This document shows positions 7,466 to 15,878 of a DNA stretch of 36,859 nucleotides, one piece after another. Numbering within the stretch: the first letter of the stretch is position 1; each line of letters begins with the position of its first letter. Source of the stretch: Clostridiales bacterium (GTDB lineage Bacteria; Bacillota; Clostridia; Christensenellales; CAG-138); the NCBI GenBank assembly GCA_015056105.1, contig SVGX01000014.1, forward strand, positions 1-36,859, written 5' to 3'. The translations under genes were made by a program, and so were the position numbers. Under the pieces are notes generated by a model. That model did no database searches. It was not told where the DNA came from and saw only the letters and a list, made by a program, of their open reading frames with translations.

Positions 7466-8367
7466 CCGAGAAGATCCTTCTGCATGGCGATAGCGGCATC
7501 GCGGGCAGCGGCCGCGAAATCCTTCTCGCCGTATTTTTCGCTCTTCCTGTAAGCGGCAATGATGCCGCGGGAGGAGTTCACGATGCAGCCGCGGCCATCC
7601 TTATCGAAGAAGCGGCGGATATCCTCTGCCTTGCCGCCCTGCGCACCGTAGCCGGGCACAAGGAAGAAGGTATGGGGCAGCGCCTCACGGGCACGCTCGC
7701 CCTCTTCGGGATGGGTGGCGCCCACCACGGCGCAGACGCGGCTGTAGCCGAGCTCGCCCATGGAATCCTTGCCCCATTCGCTGACAAGGTCCGCCACGCG
7801 AAGGTATACGGGCCTGCCGTCCACGAGCTTGTCCTGCAGCTCGCCGGAGGAGGGGTTGCTGGTCTTCACCAGCACGAAAATACCCTTGTCCGCCGCATTG
7901 CAGGCATCCACGAAGGGCTTGATGCCGTCAACGCCGAGGTAGGGGTTGACGGTGATGAAATCCTCATGCCAGAGGTCGAACGTTTCGCCTTCGATCTCCG
8001 TGCCGCCGATATGGGCCGCATAAGCCGCCGCAGTGGAGCCGATGTCGCCGCGTTTGATGTCGCCGATGACGATAAATCCCTTTTCCTTTGCAAGGGCCGC
8101 GGTCTTTTCATAAGCCGCAAGGCCCGCGATGCCGAAACGCTCATAGAAAGCGATCTGAGGCTTCACGGCAGGAACGATATCCTTCACCGCATCCATGATG
8201 GCGGTGTTGAAGGCAAGGAACATTTCCGCCACGGCTTCGGGGGTCTTGCCGTACTTGGCAAACATCTCTTCCTTCAGATAGCCGGGGATCATTTCAAGGG
8301 TGGGGTCAAGGCCCACGACGGTGGGGTTTTTGAGCGCGTCGATGCGCCTGATCAGTGCGTCGATCAT
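7462..8367 (-). CDS. pyrF: Orotidine-5'-phosphate decarboxylase (long form)
   Basis: This 301-residue enzyme decarboxylates OMP to UMP. The catalytic Asp-Lys-Asp array is in IGDIKRGDIGSTAAAYA, and GLDPTLEMIPGYL near the start is typical of the longer (type 2, about 270-310 residue) PyrF group. The C-terminal VPGYGAQGG and NSSRGII segments bind phosphate. GGAAGGAG lies upstream of ATG 8367. It is 20 nt from pyrC and overlaps pyrK. Intact. Confidence 0.97.
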   Translation of the reverse strand: MIDALIRRIDALKNPTVVGLDPTLEMIPGYLKEEMFAKYGKTPEAVAEMFLAFNTAIMDAVKDIVPAVKPQIAFYERFGIAGLAAYEKTAALAKEKGFIVIGDIKRGDIGSTAAAYAAHIGGTEIEGETFDLWHEDFITVNPYLGVDGIKPFVDACNAADKGIFVLVKTSNPSSGELQDKLVDGRPVYLRVADLVSEWGKDSMGELGYSRVCAVVGATHPEEGERAREALPHTFFLVPGYGAQGGKAEDIRRFFDKDGRGCIVNSSRGIIAAYRKSEKYGEKDFAAAARDAAIAMQKDLLG

Positions 8368-8387
8368 AATACGTTGGCTCCTTCCTT

Positions 8388-9620
8388 TTATTGCATGTCA
8401 TTGAATACGATATTGCCGCCGCATACGGTCAAAAGGGTTTTGCCGTATACCTCCATTCCTGCAAAGGGCGTGTTGCGGCCTTTGGAACGGAACGCAGCGG
8501 GATCAACGGTAAAGGGCGTTTCCACATCGAGCACGGCAACATCCGCCGCCGCGCCCACCTTGAGGGTGCCGCGGTTTTCATCCCGGAGGATCTTCGCGCC
8601 GTTGCTGCTCATCAGCTCCACAAGGCGGAAAAGGCTGATGTGGCCTGCCTTTACAAGAGCAGTATAGCTTACGGGGAAAGAGGTTTCAAGCCCGATGACG
8701 CCGTTCATGGCCTTTTCATAGCCCTGTTCCTTTTCCTCGCGGCTATGGGGCGCATGGTCGGTGGCGATGGCATCGATCGTGCCGTCCTTGACGGCTTCAA
8801 TGACCGCCTTCACATCGTCCGCCGTGCGGAGGGGCGGGTTCATTTTGAAATGGCCGTGGGTGGCGCGGCTCTTGTCAAATACGAAATAATGGGGGGCAGT
8901 CTCCGCGGTGACATCATACCCTGCGGCCTTTGCAGCACGGATGAAGTCGAGGGAGAGCTTTGCGCTGATATGGCAAAGGTGCAGCTTTGCGCCCGCATCC
9001 CGGGCAAGGATCAGATCCCTTGCCGCAAGGCAGGCTTCGCCCGCTTCCGTGCCGAGAAGGGCATCATCCTCCGTGTGGTCAAAGACGGGGATATCCGCCT
9101 CTGCCGCCGCGCGGAAGGCTTTAAGCATCATGCCCGCATCCGCCACGGAACGTCCGTCTTCACTGATGGCACACGCACCGGCTTCCTTCATGCCCTTAAT
9201 GTCCGCAAGCTCCGTGCCCTTCTGCCCCATGGTGATGGCACCCACCGCAAGGGCATTGATGCCCTCCTGACGGGAATGAAGGTCTTTCACCGCCGCCGGG
9301 GTATCGGTAACGGGTTTAAGGTTCGGCATCATGCACACAGTGGTGAAACCGCCCGCCGCCGCTGCGGCGCTGCCGGTCTTCATATCCTCTTTATAGGTAA
9401 AGCCGGGATCGCGGAAATGCACATGCAGATCGATGAGGCCCGGCATAACAAGGGCGCCCTTTACATCGATGCGTTCCCATTCGCCCGCGGGGATCTCGCC
9501 GAGGGAGACATTCTCCGCCCGGATCGCCGCCACGCGGCCTTCGGCAAGGTACAGTTCGCCCACTGCATCAAGGTTTTGTGTGGGATCCACGATGCGGCCG
9601 TTCACAATGCAAAGATTCAT
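8388..9620 (-). CDS. pyrC: Dihydroorotase (class I)
   Basis: This 410-residue amidohydrolase cyclises carbamoyl aspartate to dihydroorotate. The metal-binding HVHFRDPG motif follows GLIDL near residue 55, and the later ATDHAPHS holds the catalytic Asp. MPNLKPVTDTP is also typical of class I enzymes. ATG 9620 is chosen because AGGAAAGG lies 8 nt before it; the GTG three codons upstream is too close to that site. A 100-nt gap with a strong stem-loop separates it from pyrI, the largest gap inside the operon. Confidence 0.97.
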   Translation of the reverse strand: MNLCIVNGRIVDPTQNLDAVGELYLAEGRVAAIRAENVSLGEIPAGEWERIDVKGALVMPGLIDLHVHFRDPGFTYKEDMKTGSAAAAAGGFTTVCMMPNLKPVTDTPAAVKDLHSRQEGINALAVGAITMGQKGTELADIKGMKEAGACAISEDGRSVADAGMMLKAFRAAAEADIPVFDHTEDDALLGTEAGEACLAARDLILARDAGAKLHLCHISAKLSLDFIRAAKAAGYDVTAETAPHYFVFDKSRATHGHFKMNPPLRTADDVKAVIEAVKDGTIDAIATDHAPHSREEKEQGYEKAMNGVIGLETSFPVSYTALVKAGHISLFRLVELMSSNGAKILRDENRGTLKVGAAADVAVLDVETPFTVDPAAFRSKGRNTPFAGMEVYGKTLLTVCGGNIVFNDMQ

Positions 9621-9662
9621 TCCGTTCACCTTTCCTTTCGGTCACAAAATGCTGTTATGTGA

Positions 9663-9693
9663 ATACTTCCGCCGCAGTTTGCGGCGGAAGTAT
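9663..9693 (-). other. 14-bp perfect stem-loop in the pyrI-pyrC gap
   Basis: ATACTTCCGCCGCA (9663-9676) and its exact complement (9680-9693) enclose a 3-nt loop. On the transcribed minus strand no T-run follows, so it is more likely an mRNA processing or stability element, or a weak polarity site, than a terminator. Confidence 0.75.
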
Positions 9694-9720
9694 GTGGTTT
9701 TGTTCGGTTTTAAAAAGCGA

Positions 9721-10149
9721 TTATTCCGCCTTCATGCTGACGATATCGTCGCAGTATTCACAGCGGTATTCGCGGGTCTCTTCGTTCATCAGATGGAAGA
9801 TGTGCTGCGCATTGCGCTCCACGCTGGTCACACAGCGGGGGTTTTTGCACTTGATCACGTTGACGACCTTCTTGGGAAGCTCAAGGTTGATCTTCTTCAC
9901 GATCTCGCCGTTTTCGATGATGTTCACGGTGGCGTTGGGGTCGAGAAGACCAAGAACGGTAAGGTCAACATCGGTCACGTTTTCGATCTTGATGATATCC
10001 TTGCGGCCATGCTTTTCGCTGGTGGCATTCATGATGAAGGCAACGGTGTTCTTTTTGGTGTCGATCTTGAGGTAATCAAGGATCTTGTTGCCGGTGCCGG
10101 CGGTGATGTGGTCGATAACGATGCCGCGTTCGATGCTGTTGACGATCAT
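9721..10149 (-). CDS. pyrI: Aspartate carbamoyltransferase regulatory subunit
   Basis: This 142-residue protein is the allosteric subunit that binds CTP/ATP and holds the PyrB trimers together. The N-terminal nucleotide-binding domain begins IERGIVIDHITAGTG. The C-terminal zinc domain has the four-Cys pattern CKNPRC and CEYC. ATG 10149 follows GGGAGG. It sits 18 nt after pyrB. Its presence predicts a CTP-inhibited holoenzyme of the enteric or clostridial type, unlike the Bacillus PyrB trimer. Confidence 0.97.
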   Translation of the reverse strand: MIVNSIERGIVIDHITAGTGNKILDYLKIDTKKNTVAFIMNATSEKHGRKDIIKIENVTDVDLTVLGLLDPNATVNIIENGEIVKKINLELPKKVVNVIKCKNPRCVTSVERNAQHIFHLMNEETREYRCEYCDDIVSMKAE

Positions 10150-10167
10150 GGTGATATCCTCCCTTTC

Positions 10168-11097
10168 TTACTGAAGTTCAATGCCGAGCAGCTTCATGAT
10201 GAGCGCCATGCGCACGAACATGCCGTTCCTGGCCTGTTCGAAGTAAAGGGCGCGGGGGTCGTCATCCACTTCCACGGCGATCTCGTTCACGCGGGGCAGG
10301 GGATGAAGCACCATCATGTTTTCGTTGGCAAGCTGCATCTTTTCCTTGTCGAGGATGTAGAAATCCTTCAGGCGGATGTAATCCTCTTCATTGAAGAAGC
10401 GCTCACGCTGCACGCGGGTCATGTAGAGCACGTCGAGCTCGCCGAGCACATCCTGCATCTTGCGGACTTCCTGATAGGGGATGTTGTTGGCCTCGATCAC
10501 GCCGCGGCGGACATAATCCGGGATGCGGAGCTCTTCGGGGGAGATGAGAATGAACTTGATACCGGCATATCGGGAAAGGGCCTTGATGAGGGAATGCACG
10601 GTACGGCCGAACTTAAGGTCGCCGCAGAGGCCCACGGTCAGGTTCTCGAAACCGCCCTTGCGGCGGCGGATGGTGAGAAGGTCGGTGAGGGTCTGGGTGG
10701 GATGCTGGTGGCCGCCGTCACCGGCGTTGATCACAGGCATATCGGTGCTGTTGGCGGCAACGCGGGGCGCGCCTTCCTTGGGGTGACGCATAACGGCAAC
10801 ATCGGCATAGCAGGCGATGGTACGGATGGTATCGGAAATGCTTTCGCCCTTCGCAACGGAGCTGGAGTTGGGCTCGGAGAAGCCGATGACCTGGCCGCCG
10901 AGACGCAGCATGGCAGCTTCGAAGCTGAAGCGGGTACGGGTGCTGGGCTCATAGAAGAGGGTGGCGAGCAGCTTGCCGTCGCAGGCATGGGCAAAACGCG
11001 GCGGATCGGCGATGATCTCATCGGCGAGATCGAAGATCTCTTCAAGTTCGGCAACGGTCATGTCCATGGGTTCGAGAATGCTTTTCCCTTTCAGCAT
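10168..11097 (-). CDS. pyrB: Aspartate carbamoyltransferase catalytic subunit
   Basis: This 309-residue enzyme joins carbamoyl phosphate and aspartate. Carbamoyl phosphate is held by [13 protein letters not shown] (STRTR), with [11 protein letters not shown] downstream. The aspartate-binding side shows [10 protein letters not shown] and [12 protein letters not shown] 11097 follows AAAGGAG. First structural gene of the pyr operon; a leader peptide and an attenuator terminator lie directly upstream, so transcription is probably set by pyrimidine supply. Confidence 0.98.
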   Translation of the reverse strand: MLKGKSILEPMDMTVAELEEIFDLADEIIADPPRFAHACDGKLLATLFYEPSTRTRFSFEAAMLRLGGQVIGFSEPNSSSVAKGESISDTIRTIACYADVAVMRHPKEGAPRVAANSTDMPVINAGDGGHQHPTQTLTDLLTIRRRKGGFENLTVGLCGDLKFGRTVHSLIKALSRYAGIKFILISPEELRIPDYVRRGVIEANNIPYQEVRKMQDVLGELDVLYMTRVQRERFFNEEDYIRLKDFYILDKEKMQLANENMMVLHPLPRVNEIAVEVDDDPRALYFEQARNGMFVRMALIMKLLGIELQ

Positions 11098-11134
11098 GTT
11101 GGACTCCTTTCTTTTATCGCAACAAAATTTGGCT

Positions 11135-11164
11135 AAAAAAAATCTTCCCGGAAAAAGGGAAGAT
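11135..11164 (-). terminator. Attenuator terminator upstream of pyrB
   Basis: ATCTTCCC (11164-11157) pairs with GGGAAGAT (11149-11142) around TTTTTCC and is followed by a run of eight Ts. It lies 38 nt before pyrB, and its first base is the last base of the leader-peptide stop codon. A ribosome at that stop would cover the 5' arm and block the hairpin. Confidence 0.88.
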
Positions 11165-11250
11165 CAAATAACATATAAAAAAGAATGGAAATGGCGGAAG
11201 CAAACAGGGCGACCGATGGCCGGAACCAAAGTATCGTGAAGCCGCTTCAT
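11164..11250 (-). CDS. pyr operon leader peptide (28 codons)
   Basis: A short ORF from ATG 11250 ends at TGA 11166-11164. It has a very strong ribosome site (AAAGGAGGAGGGG) and begins about 30 nt after the predicted transcript start. The peptide starts MKRLHDTLVP and ends RHFHSFLYVI. Its last codons are U-rich (TTCCATTCTTTTTTATATG), a tract where RNA polymerase would slow when UTP is low. This matches the enteric pyrBI leader, in which a ribosome following paused polymerase prevents the terminator from folding. No sequence homology to enteric PyrL is needed or seen; the call rests on layout. Confidence 0.78.
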   Translation of the reverse strand: MKRLHDTLVPAIGRPVCFRHFHSFLYVI

Positions 11251-11285
11251 ACCTTTCCCCTCCTCCTTTGTGCTTAACCTTTGGT

Positions 11286-11314
11286 ATGTTAGCATATCCG
11301 CCCTCTTTCGTCAA
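11286..11314 (-). promoter_or_regulatory. Promoter of the pyr operon
   Basis: TTGACG (11314-11309) and TAACAT (11291-11286) are 17 nt apart, close to the sigma-A consensus. Transcription should start near 11279, upstream of the leader peptide and attenuator. No PyrR-type anti-antiterminator repeat was recognised. Confidence 0.8.
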
Positions 11315-11399
11315 GCACCGCAGCGCATTTTTTCCGGCGTTTTTTTTGCCGGTTTCCTCTCTGTTCACATTTCCTCCCCCATGCTTCACATCTTATCCA

Positions 11400-11428
11400 T
11401 TGCAATCATCCACCGCCTGTATTACAAT
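11400..11428 (+). promoter_or_regulatory. Promoter of the zinc-ribbon/DUF5685/J-protein operon
   Basis: TTGCAA (11400-11405) and TACAAT (11423-11428) are 17 nt apart and about 37 nt before the gene at 11465. It is divergent from the pyr promoter. Between the two lies a small CCGGC/GCCGG hairpin with an A/T loop (11334-11352). Confidence 0.6.
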
Positions 11429-11464
11429 TTTGACACACTCTTCAAAAAGTGAGGTTCTTTCTTT

Positions 11465-11875
11465 ATGCGTATGCGAGATCGTCTTGTACGCTTTATGGCG
11501 GGGCGCAACGGCGCGGACCAGCTAGCCCGTTTTGTTTCCATCGTTTCCTGCGTGCTGCTCGTTGTTTCCATGTTCATCCGCAACGGCATCGGCACCGCGC
11601 TCTGGATGATCGCCTTCGCCCTTCTTATCTACAGCTATTTCCGCATGTTCTCCAAAAACACCGCCAAACGCTATACGGAAAACGCCAGGTTCCTTTCTCT
11701 GAAATACAAAGTCACAAACTGGTTCAACCGCAAAAAAGAGCGGGTGAAGCAGTCTAAGACCCACCGTTTCTACCGCTGCCCCCAGTGCGGCATCACCACC
11801 CGCATCCCCAGGGGCAAGGGCAAGATCAAGATCACCTGCCCCAAGTGCGGCAATCAGTTCATCCGCAAAAGCTGA
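11465..11875 (+). CDS. Membrane protein with C-terminal zinc ribbon
   Basis: This 136-residue protein has two hydrophobic segments, about residues 22-38 and 43-60. A basic linker follows, then a four-Cys zinc ribbon (C105-x2-C108 and C125-x2-C128). It looks like a small inner-membrane protein with the ribbon in the cytoplasm. No named family function is recognised. It is the first gene of a three-gene operon with a DUF5685 protein (9-nt gap) and a J-domain protein, so a role in protein quality control at the membrane is possible but unproven. A start at ATG 11471 is also possible. Confidence 0.82.
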   Translation: MRMRDRLVRFMAGRNGADQLARFVSIVSCVLLVVSMFIRNGIGTALWMIAFALLIYSYFRMFSKNTAKRYTENARFLSLKYKVTNWFNRKKERVKQSKTHRFYRCPQCGITTRIPRGKGKIKITCPKCGNQFIRKS

Positions 11876-11884
11876 TCTTCTTTC

Positions 11885-12721
11885 ATGTTCGGTTATGTCA
11901 TTGCAAATAAAGAAGCGCTTACGGAGCCGCAGCTCACGCGTTACCGCGCGTATTACTGCGGCGTTTGTCATGCTTTAAGAAGCCGCTTTGGCGAGGCAGC
12001 GCGGTTCACGCTCACTTACGATACCGCTTTTTTGGCGATGCTGCTTTCCTCCCTTTACGAACCGGATACAAAGGAAAGCCGAAGCCGCTGCCTGCCCCAT
12101 CCGAAAACGCCCCAGCTGTGGCTTGAAAACGAATTCACCGTCTACGCGGCGGATATGAACATCGCCCTTGCCTACCATAACCTTCTCGATGACTGGCAGG
12201 ATGACAAAAACCTGCCCGCAAAGGCAGGGGCTGCACTGCTGAAAACGCGGTATGATTCCGTTGCCGCCCGCTATCCCCGGCAGTGCGGCGCCATCGAAGC
12301 GATGCTTCGCGCCCTTGCGGAAGCGGAAACCCTCTCCCCCGTCCCTGCGGACGGAGCGGCCAACGCCTTCGGCTCCTTGATGGGCGAGCTGTTCGTTTAT
12401 TATGAAGAAGATCACTGGGCGAATACGCTGCGCCTGATGGGCGGTGCCCTCGGCCGGTTCATCTACATGGCGGATGCATACCTTGACCTTGCCGCAGATG
12501 AAAAAAAGCGCCGGCCGAATCCGCTTTTTCCGATGAAAGAGCGGGGAGACTTTGAAGAGACGGTCAAAACGCTGCTGACCATGCACATGGGCGAATGTGC
12601 CCTTGCATTTGAAAAGCTGCCGCTCATTGACGATGCGGACATCCTGCGCAACATCCTTTACAGCGGCATTTGGACACGCTATCACCTGCACAGGCAGAGA
12701 AAGGAACGCCGAAAAGCATGA
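11885..12721 (+). CDS. DUF5685 family protein
   Basis: This 278-residue protein begins [16 protein letters not shown] and has a CGVCHAL motif near residue 25. It then has acidic and His-rich helical segments, including [14 protein letters not shown]. These features match DUF5685, a conserved family of unknown function in Clostridia. The [10 protein letters not shown] stretch suggests a metal- or diphosphate-binding helical fold such as that of all-alpha prenyl-converting enzymes, but this is only a resemblance. The downstream J-protein starts inside its stop codon (ATGA), so the two are coupled. Confidence 0.85.
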   Translation: MFGYVIANKEALTEPQLTRYRAYYCGVCHALRSRFGEAARFTLTYDTAFLAMLLSSLYEPDTKESRSRCLPHPKTPQLWLENEFTVYAADMNIALAYHNLLDDWQDDKNLPAKAGAALLKTRYDSVAARYPRQCGAIEAMLRALAEAETLSPVPADGAANAFGSLMGELFVYYEEDHWANTLRLMGGALGRFIYMADAYLDLAADEKKRRPNPLFPMKERGDFEETVKTLLTMHMGECALAFEKLPLIDDADILRNILYSGIWTRYHLHRQRKERRKA

Positions 12722-13365
12722 AAAGCCCCTACCAGATCCTCGGTGTTCCCGAAACAGCCACCGATGATGAAGTAAAGCAGGCTTACCGCAAGCTCGCAAA
12801 GAAATACCACCCGGACGCCAACCCGGGCGACAAGGTAGCAGAACAGAAAATGAAGGAGATCAACGCCGCCTACGATCAGATCATGAATAAGCAGACCGGC
12901 ACAGGGCAAGGAAGTTACGGCGGTTACGGCGGTTACGGCAATTACGGCGGTTACGGCAATTACGGCGGATATTCCGGCTACGGCGGCTACGGCAGCCGCA
13001 CCCGGCAGGAGGAATCCCCCCGAATGAGCGCCGTTTACAACTTCCTGTCCTACGGCCGCTATCAGGAGGCCCTCAACGCCCTTTCCGGCATCCCGGAATC
13101 GGAGCGGGGCGCCCGTTTCCATTATTACAGCGCCCTTGCCCACCGTGGGCTCGGCAACAGGATGCTTGCCATGGAGCATGCGGAGCGCGCCGCCTATATG
13201 GAACCTTCCAATGAAGAGTATCAGGATCTTCTTGCCGCCCTCAAAAACCCCGGCAGCGCCTACAGCGACTTTGGACGGGGCTATACGGTGTCGATGCCGG
13301 GTATGGGCAGCATCTGCCTCAGCGTATGTTTGATGCAGCTTCTGTGCCGGTTCTGCTATTGCTAA
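12718..13365 (+). CDS. J-domain (DnaJ-like) protein with Gly/Tyr repeat and Cys-rich tail
   Basis: This 215-residue protein has a J domain at about residues 3-60 with the HPD motif at 31-33, needed to stimulate DnaK ATPase. Residues 65-93 are a low-complexity run of [10 protein letters not shown] units. Residues 104-175 form a helical TPR-like segment ([20 protein letters not shown], then two further helices). The last 16 residues hold five Cys in a hydrophobic stretch, from CLSVC to CYC. It lacks the DnaJ zinc finger and client domain, so it is a specialised co-chaperone. The start overlaps the DUF5685 stop. A terminator follows. Confidence 0.88.
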   Translation: MKSPYQILGVPETATDDEVKQAYRKLAKKYHPDANPGDKVAEQKMKEINAAYDQIMNKQTGTGQGSYGGYGGYGNYGGYGNYGGYSGYGGYGSRTRQEESPRMSAVYNFLSYGRYQEALNALSGIPESERGARFHYYSALAHRGLGNRMLAMEHAERAAYMEPSNEEYQDLLAALKNPGSAYSDFGRGYTVSMPGMGSICLSVCLMQLLCRFCYC

Positions 13366-13390
13366 AAAACGAAGATGACCCGCAAAACCA

Positions 13391-13424
13391 AACCGCCGCA
13401 TGCGAAACCGCATGCGGCTTTTTC
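13391..13424 (+). terminator. Terminator after the J-protein operon
   Basis: GCCGCATGCG (13395-13404) pairs with CGCATGCGGC (13409-13418) around AAAC, followed by TTTTTC. It separates the J-protein gene from the phosphohexomutase gene. Confidence 0.88.
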
Positions 13425-13504
13425 TTTACTTCTCCCCTGTTTTGAAGTACCATAGAGGTTGAAAACACATCCCCTTTTTTAAATTGAAACAGGAGGAATC
13501 CCAT

Positions 13505-14992
13505 ATGCCCGATTATATGAAGCTGCAGAACGGCAGCGATATCCGCGGCGTGGCCATCGCCACGGAAGGCGGCAAGCCCGTAAACCTGACAAAGGAGTGT
13601 GTGCACGCCATTGGCGGTGCCTTTGCGAAGTGGCTGAAGGAAAAGCTGGGCGAAGGCGTTGCCCGTGTGGCCATCGGCCGCGATTCCCGTTTAAGCGGTG
13701 CTGAGCTGGGGCTTTGGCTGCAGGAAGGTCTTTGCGCCGCCGGTCTTGACGTGACGGATTTCGGCCTTTGCACCACCCCCGCCATGTTCATGTGCACCGT
13801 GATGGAAGGCTATCAGTATGACGGCGCGGTGATGATCACCGCCAGCCACCTGCCCTTTGAGCGCAACGGTTTCAAGTTTTTCACCGCCAAAGGCGGCCTT
13901 GAAAAGAAGGATATTGCCGCTATTTTGACCTCCGCCGGCGAAGGCAGCTTTGAAACGGGCCTTTGCGGCAAACGGGACAGTTTCGATTTCCTGCCCGCCT
14001 ACGCGGCCATGCTGACGGAAAAGATCCGCACTGCCGCGGGCGAGGAAAAGCCCCTTTGCGGCCTTAATATCATTGTGGATGCGGGCAACGGCGCAGGCGG
14101 ATTCTTTGCGGAAAAAGTACTTGCACCCCTCGGTGCCAAAACCGCCTGTAGCCAGTTCCTTGAACCGGACGGCCGCTTCCCCAACCATGCCCCCAACCCG
14201 GAAAACGCCGCCGCCATGGAAGCCATCCGCAATGCAGTCATTGCAAGCAAGGCGGATCTAGGCATCATCTTCGATACGGATGTGGACCGCGCCGGCGCCG
14301 TGCTCAGCGATGGCAGCGAACTCAACCGCAACAAGCTTATCGCCATCCTTGCGGCGATCCTGCTGCGGGAGCATCCCGGCACCACCATCGTGACGGACTC
14401 CATCACCTCCACGGGTCTTGCATCGTTCATCGCCGAAAAGGGCGGCATCCATCACCGCTTCAAGCGCGGCTATCGCAACGTGATCAACGAGGCGGTGCGC
14501 CTCACCGCACAGGGGCAGGATGCCCAGATGGCCATCGAGACCTCCGGTCACGGCGCGCTGCAGGAAAACTATTACCTTGATGACGGCGCATACCTGATGG
14601 TGAAGCTGCTCATTGAGCTTTCCCGTGCCCGCAAGGAGGGCCGCAGCTTGGAATCCCTGATCGAAACGCTGCAGGAGCCCAAGGAAAGCGCGGAGTTCCG
14701 CATGCCCCTTCTTGCGGAGGATTTCGCCGCTTACGGCAACAAGGTGATCTCTGCGCTGCAGGAATACGCAAAGGCACAGGATGGCTGGCAGCCTGCAGAG
14801 CCCAACTTTGAAGGCGTGCGCGTGCAGATCGGCGACGGCTGGTTCCTGCTCCGCCTGTCCCTGCACGATCCGCTGATGCCCCTGAATATCGAAAGCGATG
14901 CGAAGGGCGGCGTCAAAACCATCGCCGCAGCGTTGTATGATTTCCTGAGGGATTTCCCCGGGCTTGATTCAGGCAGCCTGCGGGATGCGTAA
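13505..14992 (+). CDS. Phosphomannomutase/phosphoglucomutase
   Basis: This 495-residue alpha-D-phosphohexomutase interconverts hexose 1- and 6-phosphates. The catalytic phosphoserine is Ser114 in MITASHLPFERNG. The Mg2+ site is DTDVDRAG (D257, D259, D261). The sugar-binding ETSGHGALQ loop lies in domain 3 and a phosphate-contacting domain 4 follows. It could serve cell-wall or polysaccharide precursor supply. ATG 13505 sits 7 nt after AGGAGG; the in-frame TTG upstream is only a track extension. Hexose specificity (Man or Glc) cannot be told from these motifs. Confidence 0.93.
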   Translation: MPDYMKLQNGSDIRGVAIATEGGKPVNLTKECVHAIGGAFAKWLKEKLGEGVARVAIGRDSRLSGAELGLWLQEGLCAAGLDVTDFGLCTTPAMFMCTVMEGYQYDGAVMITASHLPFERNGFKFFTAKGGLEKKDIAAILTSAGEGSFETGLCGKRDSFDFLPAYAAMLTEKIRTAAGEEKPLCGLNIIVDAGNGAGGFFAEKVLAPLGAKTACSQFLEPDGRFPNHAPNPENAAAMEAIRNAVIASKADLGIIFDTDVDRAGAVLSDGSELNRNKLIAILAAILLREHPGTTIVTDSITSTGLASFIAEKGGIHHRFKRGYRNVINEAVRLTAQGQDAQMAIETSGHGALQENYYLDDGAYLMVKLLIELSRARKEGRSLESLIETLQEPKESAEFRMPLLAEDFAAYGNKVISALQEYAKAQDGWQPAEPNFEGVRVQIGDGWFLLRLSLHDPLMPLNIESDAKGGVKTIAAALYDFLRDFPGLDSGSLRDA

Positions 14993-14996
14993 CACC

Positions 14997-15521
14997 ATGG
15001 CATCTATCCGCACCGCACTGCCGGAAGAGTTCGCCGCCGTTTACAGGTTTTATGATGAACTTGTTGCGGCCCAAGCACAAGCGCAATACAAGGTAAAATG
15101 GCGGATGGGCGTTTACCCCACCGCCGAATACCTTCGCGATTCCATTGAAAACGGACAGCTTTACATCGCCCTTGAAGAAGATAGGATCGCTGCGGCAATG
15201 ATCCTGAACCACAGCTGCAGCGAAAAATTCAGAAACGGCCCGTGGCAGACCCCCGCGGAGGGCGAAAGGGCGCTCATCATCCACACCCTCGGCGTACACC
15301 CGCAGCATGAGCGGAAGGGGTATGCAAAGGCACTCGTTGCCCATGCCGTTAATGTTGGCCGCAGCAAGGGCTGCGCCGCCATCCGCCTTGATGTGATCGC
15401 AGGGCATGTACCGGCACTCAGGCTCTATGAGGGACTCGGTTTCCGCCATGTGGGCGCTTTTCACGTGGTATTTGACGAAACCGATTCCTCGGATTTTGAG
15501 CTGTACGAATTGCCGCTGTAA
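14997..15521 (+). CDS. GNAT-family N-acetyltransferase
   Basis: This 174-residue protein has the GNAT fold. The acetyl-CoA binding motif is in HTLGVHPQHERKGYAKALV (V-x-P-x2-R/Q-x-x-G-x-A/G). The C-terminal segment RLYEGLGFRHVG is the usual last helix and strand. The target substrate is unknown. ATG 14997 is used because it starts the IRTALPEEF strand; ATG 14985, overlapping the mutase stop, is an alternative. It lies just behind the mutase gene and probably shares its transcript. Confidence 0.88.
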   Translation: MASIRTALPEEFAAVYRFYDELVAAQAQAQYKVKWRMGVYPTAEYLRDSIENGQLYIALEEDRIAAAMILNHSCSEKFRNGPWQTPAEGERALIIHTLGVHPQHERKGYAKALVAHAVNVGRSKGCAAIRLDVIAGHVPALRLYEGLGFRHVGAFHVVFDETDSSDFELYELPL

Positions 15522-15530
15522 GAAAACGAA

Positions 15531-15563
15531 AAAAGGCAGAGAACCAAGTTCTCTGCCTTTTTT
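15531..15563. terminator. Bidirectional terminator between GNAT gene and rpmE
   Basis: GGCAGAGAAC (15535-15544) pairs with GTTCTCTGCC (15548-15557) around CAA. As flank runs precede and Ts follow, so both convergent genes can end here. Confidence 0.92.
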
Positions 15564-15572
15564 GCTTGTCGT

Positions 15573-15773
15573 TTAGTTGAGGCCGTAGCGCTTCTTGAAG
15601 CGGTCTACGCGTCCACCGGTGTCCACCAGCTTCTGACGGCCGGTGTAGAACGGATGGCACTTGGAGCAGATTTCGACCTTGAGCTCGCCCTTAACGGAAC
15701 CGCTCTTGAAGGTCTCGCCACAGGCACAGCGCACGATGCACTCGCCGTAAGACGGATGGATGTCCTTCTTCAT
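15573..15773 (-). CDS. rpmE: Ribosomal protein L31 (zinc-binding form)
   Basis: This 66-residue ribosomal protein starts [11 protein letters not shown]. It keeps the Zn-binding Cys set (CIVRC, then CACGE and CSKCHPF), so it is the C+ form rather than the zinc-independent YtiA form. It binds the large subunit near the bridge to the 30S head. ATG 15773 follows GAGGAG at 8 nt; an in-frame GTG three codons upstream overlaps that site. The leader of about 100 nt looks structured and may be an autoregulatory r-protein leader. Confidence 0.97.
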   Translation of the reverse strand: MKKDIHPSYGECIVRCACGETFKSGSVKGELKVEICSKCHPFYTGRQKLVDTGGRVDRFKKRYGLN

Positions 15774-15872
15774 TCGTTTCACTCCTCATAATATTTGCTG
15801 GGCGCAGGGCGATTAGCCGCCCTCCTGCTGCATTGGCGCAAATGACGCCCGCCGGGTGGGCACACCCGAACA
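15774..15872 (-). promoter_or_regulatory. Structured 5' leader of rpmE (candidate L31 leader)
   Basis: The predicted transcript starts near 15872. It contains a perfect CGGGTG/CACCCG hairpin with a four-base loop, a GGCG/CGCC stem and an AGGGCG/CGCCCT hairpin, ending just before GAGGAG. L31 leaders that bind their own product are known in Firmicutes. I could not confirm a match to that motif. Confidence 0.45.
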
Positions 15873-15878
15873 GAAGAT

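Noticed and set aside
11334-11352. CCGGC/GCCGG hairpin with T-run between the divergent pyr and zinc-ribbon promoters
   Set aside because: It is only 5 bp and lies upstream of both transcripts, so it cannot be a terminator of either gene. It may be chance.
11114-11389. 91-codon minus-strand frame upstream of pyrB, with a Phe/Pro-rich end
   Set aside because: Its start lies upstream of the predicted promoter and it reads through the terminator in another frame. The 28-codon ORF has the ribosome site and the stop at the hairpin, so it is the better leader peptide.
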